A stretch of DNA of 12,057 bases from Enterobacteriaceae bacterium UBA3516. Lineage in GTDB: Bacteria; Pseudomonadota; Gammaproteobacteria; Enterobacterales; Enterobacteriaceae. The notes beneath the pieces are model-generated. The model made no database searches, was not told the DNA's origin, and was given only the letters and a program-made list of their open reading frames with translations. This document shows, piece by piece, positions 1-6,900 of this stretch. Numbering within the stretch: position 1 is the first letter of the stretch; each line of letters begins with the position of its first letter. The stretch spans positions 1 to 12,057 of the forward strand of contig DFPL01000153.1 in the NCBI GenBank assembly GCA_002377245.1, read 5' to 3'. The translations under genes were made by a program, and so were the position numbers.

Positions 1-867
1 GGCTCCCCGGTTAACTTCTCCGGCAAACTGTACAACATCATTCCTTACGGCATCGATGAGTCCGGTAAAATTGACTACGAAGACATGGCGAAGCAGGCTA
101 AAGAACACAAACCGAAGATGATCATCGGTGGTTTCTCTGCTTACTCTGGCGTGGTTGACTGGGCAAAAATGCGTGAAATCGCTGACAGCATCGGTGCATA
201 CCTGTTCGTCGACATGGCCCACGTTGCCGGTCTGATTGCCGCGGACGTTTACCCGAACCCGGTGCCACACGCTCACGTTGTGACCACCACTACCCACAAA
301 ACCCTGGCGGGTCCACGCGGTGGCCTGATCCTGGCGAAGGGCGGCGACGAAGAGTTGTACAAAAAACTGAACTCTGCCGTGTTCCCAAGCGCGCAGGGCG
401 GCCCGTTGATGCACGTTATCGCCGCGAAAGCCGTGGCGCTGAAAGAAGCGATGGAGCCAGAGTTCAAAGTTTACCAGCAGCAGGTAGCGAAAAACGCCAA
501 AGCGATGGTCGACGTGTTCCTGAACCGCGGTTACAAAGTGGTTTCCGGCGGCACGGAAAACCACCTGTTCCTGCTGGATCTGGTGGATAAAAACCTGACC
601 GGTAAAGAAGCCGATGCAGCCCTGGGCCGCGCTAACATCACCGTCAACAAAAACAGCGTGCCGAACGATCCGAAGAGCCCGTTTGTGACCTCCGGTATCC
701 GTATCGGCTCTCCGGCTGTCACTCGCCGTGGCTTCAAAGAAGCGGAAGTGAAAGAGCTGGCTGGCTGGATGTGCGATATTCTGGACAACATCAATGACGA
801 ATCGGTTATTGAGCGTGTCAAAGGCAAAGTGCTGGACATCTGTGCACGTTTCCCGGTTTATGCGTAA
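1..867 (+). CDS. glyA: Serine hydroxymethyltransferase, 5'-truncated by window edge
   Basis: Cytoplasmic PLP enzyme that interconverts serine plus tetrahydrofolate with glycine plus 5,10-methylene-THF, the main source of one-carbon units. The frame is open from base 1 (GSPVNFSGKLYNIIPYGID...), so the start lies upstream; 288 residues are present. Against the 417-residue E. coli enzyme, base 1 corresponds to about residue 130. The PLP-lysine motif TTTTHKTLAGPRGG is intact; its lysine codon is at 298-300, which gives residue 229, the known catalytic position. VDMAHVAGL (PLP-ring aspartate/histidine region), GGTENHLFLLDL and the C-terminal TSGIRIGSPAVTRRGF are also present. The protein ends normally in ICARFPVYA and is followed within 16 bp by a terminator. 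Nothing suggests disruption. The ATG at 85-87 is internal. Identity is certain from sequence similarity; the promoter and its known PurR/MetR control lie outside the window. Confidence 0.98.
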   Translation, partial: GSPVNFSGKLYNIIPYGIDESGKIDYEDMAKQAKEHKPKMIIGGFSAYSGVVDWAKMREIADSIGAYLFVDMAHVAGLIAADVYPNPVPHAHVVTTTTHKTLAGPRGGLILAKGGDEELYKKLNSAVFPSAQGGPLMHVIAAKAVALKEAMEPEFKVYQQQVAKNAKAMVDVFLNRGYKVVSGGTENHLFLLDLVDKNLTGKEADAALGRANITVNKNSVPNDPKSPFVTSGIRIGSPAVTRRGFKEAEVKELAGWMCDILDNINDESVIERVKGKVLDICARFPVYA

Positions 868-882
868 GCATCAGCCGTGATG

Positions 883-909
883 AAAAAGCCCGCTAAGCGG
901 GCTTTTTTT
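883..909. terminator. Bidirectional Rho-independent terminator between glyA and the convergent DUF805 gene
   Basis: An A5 run (883-887) is followed by the perfect stem GCCCGC (888-893), a 3-nt loop (894-896), GCGGGC (897-902) and a T7 run (903-909). The A and T flanks make it functional on both strands. On the plus strand it lies 15 bp after the glyA stop. On the minus strand the stop codon of the small membrane-protein gene (908-910) sits at the edge of the hairpin, so its last codons run directly into it. Confidence 0.93.
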
Positions 910-1234
910 ATGGCGTTTGTGGCGTCACTTGCCGTTTTTTGAGGATGAAAGGCAGGAACATCAGCACATAAGGTGCAAGGATCCAGAGCAGGCAGAGTGC
1001 CCGCGAGTAGCCGCAGTAGCGTATGCAACGGGCGTTACTGGACGCGACAGGGAGAATAAAAAACAAAAAAATAATAAAGGAGTAATCGCTGGTGTAAGGC
1101 ACCCACAAGTAAAACGCAAACCAGCACAACTGAAATGAGAGAATGTACAGATACTCAAGCTTCGTATCCCTGCCATAACAGTCGAAGGCTTTTACATACC
1201 CCATTTTCAGTGTTCGTAGATAATGATTTAGCAT
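908..1234 (-). CDS. Small DUF805-like inner-membrane protein
   Basis: A 108-residue hydrophobic protein with three probable membrane segments at about residues 28-46, 51-66 and 79-98, and a basic C-terminal tail (KKRQ). The N-terminus (YLRTLK...F..YGRDTKLEYLY) matches the pattern of DUF805 proteins such as E. coli YhaH (YLKVLK...F.GR..RKEYW). The middle (LPVASSNARCIRYCGYSRA) resembles their conserved RRLHDTGRS stretch, but the usual Arg-Arg-Leu-His-Asp residues are partly lost. It is shorter than the usual ~120 residues because the loop between segments 1 and 2 is reduced. The ATG at 1234 is preferred because it gives the full DUF805 N-terminus, although only a poor ribosome site precedes it. 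The segment is visibly AT-richer than its neighbours. It lies 130 bp downstream of rcnA on the same strand. The molecular function of DUF805 is unknown; this could be a real, rapidly diverging gene or a decaying one. Confidence 0.7.
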   Translation of the reverse strand: MLNHYLRTLKMGYVKAFDCYGRDTKLEYLYILSFQLCWFAFYLWVPYTSDYSFIIFLFFILPVASSNARCIRYCGYSRALCLLWILAPYVLMFLPFILKKRQVTPQTP

Positions 1235-1364
1235 AAAAGAGAGATGAAAACGCTGTACCGTTATATTGTATTCAGATCACTATAGGACAGAGTTATCCCT
1301 CGATTCCACTACCAATATATGACGCTAAGGTGGAGATTCTGCGCTTTTTAGTGCGTCACGCCAC
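1235..1364 (-). promoter_or_regulatory. AT-rich spacer between rcnA and the DUF805 gene, with weak terminator-like and promoter-like elements
   Basis: Read on the minus strand. Just after the rcnA stop there is an imperfect inverted repeat: TGACGC plus TAA at 1320-1328 pairs with TTA/GCGTCA at 1348-1358, with a two-base bulge and a loop of about 20 nt. It is followed by the AT-rich run TATATT, so it is at best a weak terminator. Further on, the hexamer TACAAT (minus strand, 1270-1265; 5 of 6 to the sigma70 -10 consensus) lies 30 bp before the DUF805-gene start, without a convincing -35 box. Whether the small gene has its own promoter or is read from rcnA cannot be settled by eye. Confidence 0.3.
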
Positions 1365-2228
1365 TCATTTCAGCCCTGCATATCCATGAATGCCCATATA
1401 GATGCCCACGAGCGCAATCAACACGCTTGAGAAATACGGAGCACGTCGCGCCAGGGTATTAAAGCCCGACCAGCGTTTCGCTGCGTGCTGCACACTAACG
1501 GCGGCGCCCACGCCCACGGTGACCAGCGTCAGGGCGAGGCCAATGCTAAAGCAGACCACCATGGTCGCCCCCAGCGTCAGCGCTTTGAGCTGAAGACAGA
1601 TCAGCAATACGGTAATGGCCGCCGGGCAGGGGATTAATCCGCCCGTCAGACCAAACAGCAGGATCTGCCCGTTAGTGACATCGGTGCCGGTAAACCGGCG
1701 TTCGATATCCCGCGCATGTGCCCGCTCATGGGCGTCCTGATACTCCTCCTCTTTGCTGAGCTTACGCAGCGTGAGGATCTGTGGCCGTTGGCTGACCACC
1801 GTTTTCACCGGCTGGAGCACAACCCCATGCGGGTGGGGATGAGCGTGACCCTGGTGCGAAGGGTGATGATGACCGGCATGCCGTTGGCGCTCGCCCTGCC
1901 AGGTTCGCCAGAACATCCACACTGCGGTGCCGAGGATAATGACGGCGGAAACCATCTGCAGCCAGGGTTCAACGGACTCGGCGGTAAACTGACGGCTAAT
2001 GTACATGCCGCCAAGGGCTATCAACCAGACCATCGCCGTGTGGGAGAGGGTCGCCGCCAGACCGAGCATCACGGCCTGCTTTACCGTGCCTTTAATGGCG
2101 ATAATAAAGGCTGCCATCATGGTCTTTGAATGCCCCGGCTCCAGCCCGTGCAGTGCACCGAGCAATATAGCGCTCGGAATGAAAAACCAGCCATTTCCTT
2201 GCTGAAAGAGAGACGCAACATCGGTCAT
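1365..2228 (-). CDS. rcnA: Nickel/cobalt efflux membrane protein RcnA
   Basis: Inner-membrane exporter of Ni(II) and Co(II) of the NiCoT-related RcnA family, 287 residues (E. coli 274). Visible features: a membrane-embedded metal motif HGLEPGHSK at residues 27-35; membrane spans near 13-30, 50-78 and 88-108; a histidine-rich loop at 117-134 with 9 histidines in 18 residues; then GGLIPCPAAITVLL at 196-209 and further hydrophobic spans to the C-terminus. Between the histidine loop and the conserved EYQDAHERAHARDIERRF (162-179) there is a stretch of about 25 residues that I do not recall from E. coli, while the His/Asp run is shorter. The start (MTDVASLFQQGN) aligns with E. coli (MTEFTTLLQQGN). 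Only a weak GAGA ribosome site precedes it, lying inside a palindrome. It is divergent from rcnR across a shared operator region, so metal-relieved repression by RcnR is expected. No rcnB follows it. Confidence 0.96.
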   Translation of the reverse strand: MTDVASLFQQGNGWFFIPSAILLGALHGLEPGHSKTMMAAFIIAIKGTVKQAVMLGLAATLSHTAMVWLIALGGMYISRQFTAESVEPWLQMVSAVIILGTAVWMFWRTWQGERQRHAGHHHPSHQGHAHPHPHGVVLQPVKTVVSQRPQILTLRKLSKEEEYQDAHERAHARDIERRFTGTDVTNGQILLFGLTGGLIPCPAAITVLLICLQLKALTLGATMVVCFSIGLALTLVTVGVGAAVSVQHAAKRWSGFNTLARRAPYFSSVLIALVGIYMGIHGYAGLK

Positions 2229-2242
2229 GAGAATAATTCTCG
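2228..2242. promoter_or_regulatory. Fur-box-like palindrome overlapping the rcnA ribosome site and start codon
   Basis: Bases 2229-2241 form a perfect 13-bp palindrome, GAGAATAATTCTC, centred on A2235. With one flanking base on each side it matches the 7-1-7 Fur model TGATAATnATTATCA at 11 of 14 defined positions (mismatches at 2231, 2239 and 2242). It covers the rcnA ribosome site and the first base of its start codon. The E. coli rcn system has been linked to iron homeostasis and Fur, which makes the match plausible. As RNA the palindrome could equally form a small hairpin that masks the ribosome site. No binding evidence is available here. Confidence 0.35.
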
Positions 2243-2265
2243 CTGTTTTTAATCTTCGCTCAATC

Positions 2266-2280
2266 TACTCCCCCCCAGTA
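2266..2280. promoter_or_regulatory. RcnR operator site 1
   Basis: TACT, seven C, AGTA: a perfect match to the E. coli RcnR recognition motif TACT-G6-N-AGTA read on the opposite strand. It is the copy nearest rcnA, ending about 38 bp from the rcnA start codon, and would overlap any rcnA promoter. RcnR (a CsoR/RcnR-family tetramer) is known to bind such G-tract sites when metal-free and to release them with Ni(II) or Co(II). Confidence 0.88.
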
Positions 2281-2285
2281 AAAAA

Positions 2286-2300
2286 TACTACCCCCCAGTA
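2286..2300. promoter_or_regulatory. RcnR operator site 2
   Basis: TACT, A, six C, AGTA: a second perfect match to the RcnR motif, in the same orientation as site 1 and offset by 20 bp, close to two helical turns. An A-rich linker (2281-2285) separates the two. Paired sites with AT-rich flanks are the E. coli arrangement, where RcnR also wraps the flanking DNA. Confidence 0.88.
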
Positions 2301-2302
2301 GA

Positions 2303-2331
2303 ATTAAACTCCCCCCCAGTTGAATTATGGT
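2303..2331 (+). promoter_or_regulatory. Tentative rcnR promoter overlapping operator site 3
   Basis: A possible -10 TATGGT (2326-2331; 4 of 6 to consensus) lies 17 bp from a weak -35-like ATTAAA (2303-2308). If correct, the third C-tract site lies almost wholly in the spacer, which would give RcnR autoregulation. The hexamers are poor and the call depends on the expected distance to the rcnR start. Confidence 0.3.
2307..2321. promoter_or_regulatory. Third, imperfect RcnR operator-like site
   Basis: AACT, seven C, AGTT: same length, orientation and C-tract as sites 1 and 2. The outer base of each half-site is changed symmetrically (TACT to AACT, AGTA to AGTT), so the half-sites still pair as an inverted repeat. 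It is 21 bp from site 2, nearly continuing the 20-bp phase. I recall only two such motifs in E. coli. Its position on the rcnR side suggests a weaker, autoregulatory site. Confidence 0.6.
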
Positions 2332-2370
2332 ATCGTGACTTTCTTTCAGCATCCGCAAAATGGGGTCGCC

Positions 2371-2643
2371 ATGTCACATACCGTTCGGGATAAACGAAAA
2401 CTCAAAGCGCGCGCCAGCAAGATAGAAGGGCAGGTGGGGGCGCTGAAAAAGATGCTGGATGAGCCGCATGAGTGCGCACAGGTTCTGCAGCAGATCGCCG
2501 CCATCCGTGGCGCGGTAAACGGTCTGATGCGGGAAGTGATTAAGGGCCATCTGACCGATCATCTCGTGCATGAGCATGATGAAGCGAAGCGCGAAGCAGA
2601 TCTTGATGTGGTGCTCAGCGTGCTGGATTCTTACATCCGTTAA
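2371..2643 (+). CDS. rcnR: Ni/Co-responsive repressor RcnR
   Basis: A 90-residue all-helical DNA-binding repressor of the CsoR/RcnR family that blocks rcnA (and its own gene) until it binds Ni(II) or Co(II). The sequence MSHTVRDKRKLKARASKIEGQV is nearly that of E. coli RcnR. The known metal ligands are all present: His3, Cys35, His60 and His64, plus the N-terminal amine. The basic RDKRKLKARASK segment carries the DNA-contact residues. The ATG at 2371 is chosen because it gives the invariant SHT N-terminus needed for metal binding. A longer frame from a TTG at 2320 would begin inside operator site 3 and displace His3. The ribosome site is a weak GGGG at 2362-2365. The C-terminus carries one extra histidine (HEHDEAK) compared with my recollection of E. 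coli. The stop overlaps the yphH stop on the other strand by 4 bp. Confidence 0.96.
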   Translation: MSHTVRDKRKLKARASKIEGQVGALKKMLDEPHECAQVLQQIAAIRGAVNGLMREVIKGHLTDHLVHEHDEAKREADLDVVLSVLDSYIR

Positions 2644-3833
2644 TCCATTTCGCTGAGCATCGCCTCAACGTATAAATAACCAATACCCATAATCTGCTGG
2701 GCGCGACTTAGCCGCCCCATTTCAATCTGCGTGGCTTTAACGCGTGGATTTCCGCCCTGATCGAACGGGTTCAACCCGGTCTGCTGCACGATGGTGTTCA
2801 GCCAGCTCTCGCCAAATCCGCAGCTTCGTCCATAAAGCCATATCTGATTGATATTCAGGATGTTAAGAAAATTATACAAGCTCAGACCAATGGCGCTGGC
2901 GGCATTTTCCACCCAGGCCGTGATGCGTGCATCCCCGTCCTGCCAGGCGGTAATCAGTTGCGTGGTGGTGAGCGTCTCCGGGTCTAGCGCCGGAACAGGT
3001 TGTGATTTCAACCAGATCCGCGCCTGCTTTTTCAGTGCGCTCAGTGAAGCAACGGTTTCAAGGCAACCATAGCGCCCGCAGTCGCAGGCCACGCCGTCAG
3101 GATTGACAATGGTGTGACCGATCTGCCCGCTGCCGTACAAGGTGCCACGGTATATCCGTTCATTGATTACAAAGGAGGAGCCAATACCATAATCAACGTT
3201 AATGACGCAGAAATCACGTTCCTGACCGTGGTTCTGCCATTTTTCCGCCAGCGCCAGCATCACGCAGTCGTTATCCACCCGTACGCGGATACCCAGTTTT
3301 TCTTCCAGCAGATACTTCAGTTCGACCGGCTCGCTCCAGGGGGCCTGCGGCATCGTTTGTGAGACCCCGGTTACCGGGTCGACCTGCCCGTGGACCCCCA
3401 GTGCCAGGTTTAAGGTGTGTCCAGGCCAGGCTTTTCGGTAGCGGTGCCAGCACTGCTCAATCGCGGACAACAGCGCCTGCGGGTGAGGCGCATTCAACGT
3501 ATGGCGTTCGTACTCTCCCTTCGGACTCATGCAGGCATTAGCGAGCTGGCATTCAATGCTGGTCGGGGTGATGCTCATGCACAACGTCCAGTCCCCCTCC
3601 GGGGCAATCAGCCAGGTTCCGCTGCTGTGGCCGCGGGAGGGTTTCTCATCCGCGACATTCAGCACACGCTTTTCTGCCGCCAGCTCCTCAAGAATATTGC
3701 TGATGGCGGGAATGGAGATTTGCGCCAGCCGCGCCAGCGTGGACTTGCTGGCACGCTTTTCACGGTAGAGATGCTCAAGCACCACGCATTTATTGATGCG
3801 GCGAATCTGCTGATTGTTAATACAGATACTCAT
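2640..3833 (-). CDS. yphH: ROK-family transcriptional regulator YphH
   Basis: Predicted sugar-responsive repressor of the divergent yph operon, 397 residues, the length of E. coli YphH. The N-terminal winged helix-turn-helix spans about residues 25-58 (KSTLARLAQISIPAISNILEEL). The ROK domain follows: VDNDC at 186-190 with the conserved Asp189; NVDYGIGSS at 212-220 (phosphate/sugar loop region); and the zinc signature with His240, then Cys250, Cys252, Cys257 and Glu259 in CDCGRYGCLET. The family includes NagC, Mlc and XylR-type repressors, which bind a sugar or sugar phosphate in this domain. The start MSICINNQQIRRINK fits, and an inverted repeat lies directly before it. It ends tail-to-tail with rcnR (4-bp overlap) with no terminator between them. 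Placement next to, and divergent from, yphG supports a local regulator role; effector and operator are not established. Confidence 0.93.
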   Translation of the reverse strand: MSICINNQQIRRINKCVVLEHLYREKRASKSTLARLAQISIPAISNILEELAAEKRVLNVADEKPSRGHSSGTWLIAPEGDWTLCMSITPTSIECQLANACMSPKGEYERHTLNAPHPQALLSAIEQCWHRYRKAWPGHTLNLALGVHGQVDPVTGVSQTMPQAPWSEPVELKYLLEEKLGIRVRVDNDCVMLALAEKWQNHGQERDFCVINVDYGIGSSFVINERIYRGTLYGSGQIGHTIVNPDGVACDCGRYGCLETVASLSALKKQARIWLKSQPVPALDPETLTTTQLITAWQDGDARITAWVENAASAIGLSLYNFLNILNINQIWLYGRSCGFGESWLNTIVQQTGLNPFDQGGNPRVKATQIEMGRLSRAQQIMGIGYLYVEAMLSEMD

Positions 3834-3950
3834 GATTACTAAACTCTGTTGAGTGTATTGCGTGATTATTGTGCGAAAACGCCGCTCTTTTATCTGTCAG
3901 ACTGCCCACAAATCCACACTTTAGTATGTCTTGTTAATTAAGAGGGCAAT
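3834..3950. promoter_or_regulatory. Divergent yphH-yphG control region with inverted 12-mers
   Basis: The 117-bp spacer must hold the start signals for both yphH and the yph operon. TACTAAACTCTG (3837-3848) recurs inverted at 3915-3926 (reverse complement TACTAAAGTGTG), 10 of 12 bases alike, with centres 78 bp apart. The first copy touches the yphH ribosome-site region; the second is 24 bp before the yphG ATG. The first copy is also part of a looser palindrome, 3838-3859 (7 of 9 pairs, ACTC/GAGT core). A PacI-like 8-bp palindrome TTAATTAA (3934-3941) precedes the yphG ribosome site AGAGGG (3941-3946). On the minus strand AATAAT (3870-3865) could be a yphH -10 box. I could not find a convincing -35/-10 pair for yphG or a good CRP site. 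Confidence 0.5.
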
Positions 3951-6900
3951 ATGGAACCCGTAAAAGTCTGGCGCGAAACAGTCTTTATCCCCACTTACGA
4001 AACCGGTCCGCAGGACGTTCACCCCATGTTTCTTGAAAACCGCGTTTACCAGGGGTCGACGGGGGCGGTTTACCCTTACGGCGTAACCGATACGCTGAGT
4101 GACACCAGGACAGAGAAGACGTGGCAGGCGGTCTGGCTGGAAAACGACTATCTGAAAATCATGATTCTGCCGGAGCTGGGTGGGCGTGTGCAGAAGGCCT
4201 TTGATAAAGTCAAACAGCGGGATTTTGTGTATCACAATGAGGTGATCAAGCCGGCACTGGTCGGCCTGCTCGGCCCGTGGATCTCAGGGGGGATCGAGTT
4301 CAACTGGCCACAGCACCACCGGCCGACCACCTATATGCCGGTAGACTGCACCCTGGAAGAAAATGAGGACGGCAGCAAAACCGTGTGGGTTGGGGAAACC
4401 GAGCCGATGCACGGCTTACAGGTGATGACCGGTTTTACCCTGCGCCCGGATCGCGCCGCGCTGGAAATCGGCAGCCGCGTCTACAACAGTAATGCCACAC
4501 CGCGCCATTTCTTGTGGTGGGCCAATCCGGCGGTGAAAGGCGGCGACGATCACCAGAGCGTTTTTCCCCCGGATGTGACCGCAGTGTTCGACCACGGCAA
4601 ACGCGCCGTCTCTGCATTTCCTATCGCCACCGGCACCTATTACAAAGTTGACTACTCTGCGGGCGTGGATATCTCACGCTACAAAAATGTGCCGGTCCCC
4701 ACCTCCTACATGGCAGAAAAATCGGCCTACGATTTTGTCGGTGCCTGGTCTCACGATGAAGAGGGCGGATTACTGCATGTCGCCGATCATCACATTGCGC
4801 CGGGTAAAAAACAGTGGAGCTGGGGACATAGTGAATTTGGTCAGGCCTGGGATCGCAGCCTCACAGATAGCAACGGTCCATATATTGAGCTGATGACCGG
4901 AATATACGCTGATAACCAACCTGATTTTACCTGGCTTGATGCCTATGAAGAGAAGCGTTTCGTACAGTATTTCCTGCCGTATCACTCGCTCGGCATGGTG
5001 CAAAACGCCTCCCGTGATGCGGTGTTAAAACTGCAGCGCAGTGAAAACGGGATTGAGTGGGGGCTGTATGCGATCGCCACGTTAGAGGGCCATCGTTTGA
5101 CGCTCAGCGAGGCGGGCAACCCGACGCTATTGCTCGATATAAGCGTGACCCTGACGCCCTGTTCGGTAATGCAGGACCTGCTTGAGTCAGCCAACCCGGC
5201 ACGGCTAACGCTCACCCTTAAAGATGCGAAAGGAAGAGAAGTGCTCTCTTATGAAGAGCACCAGCCCGGCGAGATGCCGCTGCCGGACGTTGCCACTGCA
5301 CCTGCCGCCGCAGAAGAGATCGCCTCCGCCGATGAAGCCTGGTTTATTGGTCAGCATCTTGAGCAGTACAACCATGCCAGCCGCTCAGCCTTTGACTATT
5401 ACGCCCGTGGCGTGGCCATCGATCCGCAGGATTATCGCTGCAATCTGGCGCTGGCAACGCTTGAATATAACCGCGCTGACTATCCCCGCGCCGTCGACTA
5501 CGCCACCCAGGCGCTGGCTCGCGCCCACCGGCTGAATAAAAATCCCCAATGTGGGCTGGCGAGTTTTATTCGCGCCAGTGCCTGTGAACGCCAGCAGCGG
5601 CTGTCAGAGGCGAAAGAGAATTTCTGGCGCGCAACCTGGAGCGGCAACAGCAAAGCGGCCGGTTTTTATGGCCTCGCGCGACTCGCTGCCCGAGAACTGA
5701 GCTACGACGAGGGCCTTGAGTTTTGCCGCCAGAGCCTGCGCGCCTGCCCGACCAATCAGGACGTTTTGTGCCTGCAAGTGAGACTGTGGCAACTGAGTGG
5801 AAATCAGGACGAGGCGACGGCAAACCTGCTCGTGCTACGACAGGAGTATCCGCTAAACCCGACGGTGTGGTGGCTGCAATGGCAGAATGAAGGCAGTGAT
5901 GCTGCGCTGGCGGCCTGGCGAAATCTTTGCGGCGGGCGCGACATCAATGCGCTGACCACTGCCGGTCAACTGCTGAGCTGGGGCATGGCAGACGCCGCAA
6001 TGGCGGTTCTGGAAAGCCTGGCCTGCGAGCGTACATTGCCGTTGTTGTTACAGGCTAGCCTGTTGCCGGAAGCAGACCGTGCACCTCTTATCGCCCGTGC
6101 GGCAGACGCCTTCCCGCACTTTGTCCGTTTCCCGAACTCACTGGATGAAGTGGATGCCTTAACTGCCCTCCCGGAAAGTCCGTTTGCCCGCCATCTGTTG
6201 GCCTGTTTCCATTACAGCAAACGTAATGACGACAAAGCCGTTGCTCTCTGGCAGCAGTGTGTGGCGATGGACCCCGGCGTGGCTGATGCATGGCGGGGTC
6301 TGGCGATTTATGCCTGGAATAAGCAGCATGACGCAACATTAGCGGCCCGCTATCTCGACACCGCCTGCCGGTTACTCCCAAATGATGCACGCTTACTGTT
6401 CGAACGCGATCTGCTGGCAAAACTCACCGGCGCTGCGCCGCAAAGCCGGCTGGCACGGCTGGAGGCAAACTTACCCTGCGCCCTTAAACGTGACGACATG
6501 ACGGCAGAGTTGCTCAATCTCTGGCATCTGTGTGGTGAAACTGAGAAGGCCGCTGGGGTGCTGGCGAGCCGTAAATTCCACCCCTGGGAAGGGGGCGAGG
6601 GGAAAGTCACCAGTCAGTTTATTCTCAACCAGTTGCTGCAGGCGTGGCAGGCCATTGACGCTCACCAGCCAGCCCGCGCTGAAATGGTGCTTATCGCCGC
6701 CTTGCGCTACCCCGAAAATCTGAGCGAAGGACGGCTGCCGGGTCAGACCGACAATGACATCTGGTTCTGGTTAGGGATCTGTGCCCGCTTGCAGAGAGAT
6801 GAGGCGCAGGCCGAGAGCGCCTGGCAAAAAGCCACCCAGGGTGACCGCACGCTCAATGTCCACAGCTACTACAACGATCAACCGGCTGACTATCTCTTCT

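Noticed and set aside
85..867. A 260-residue gene beginning at the ATG at 85
   Set aside because: The frame is open back to base 1 and continues the GlyA sequence, so this ATG is an internal methionine.
1716..2129. Plus-strand open frame of 137 codons antisense to rcnA
   Set aside because: The translation has no family signature, and rcnA on the minus strand is certain.
2266..2321. Short regularly spaced C-rich repeats as a mini-CRISPR or phase-variable homopolymer
   Set aside because: Repeats are only 15 bp with 5-6 bp spacers and match the known RcnR motif; they are not in a coding frame or an obvious slippage switch.
2320..2370. A longer rcnR start (TTG at 2320)
   Set aside because: It would begin within the third operator, lacks a ribosome site, and would move His3 away from the N-terminus, where it is needed for metal binding.
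908..2643. A mobile element carrying rcnRA
   Set aside because: No transposase, integrase, terminal inverted repeats, target duplication or tRNA end could be seen at the edges.
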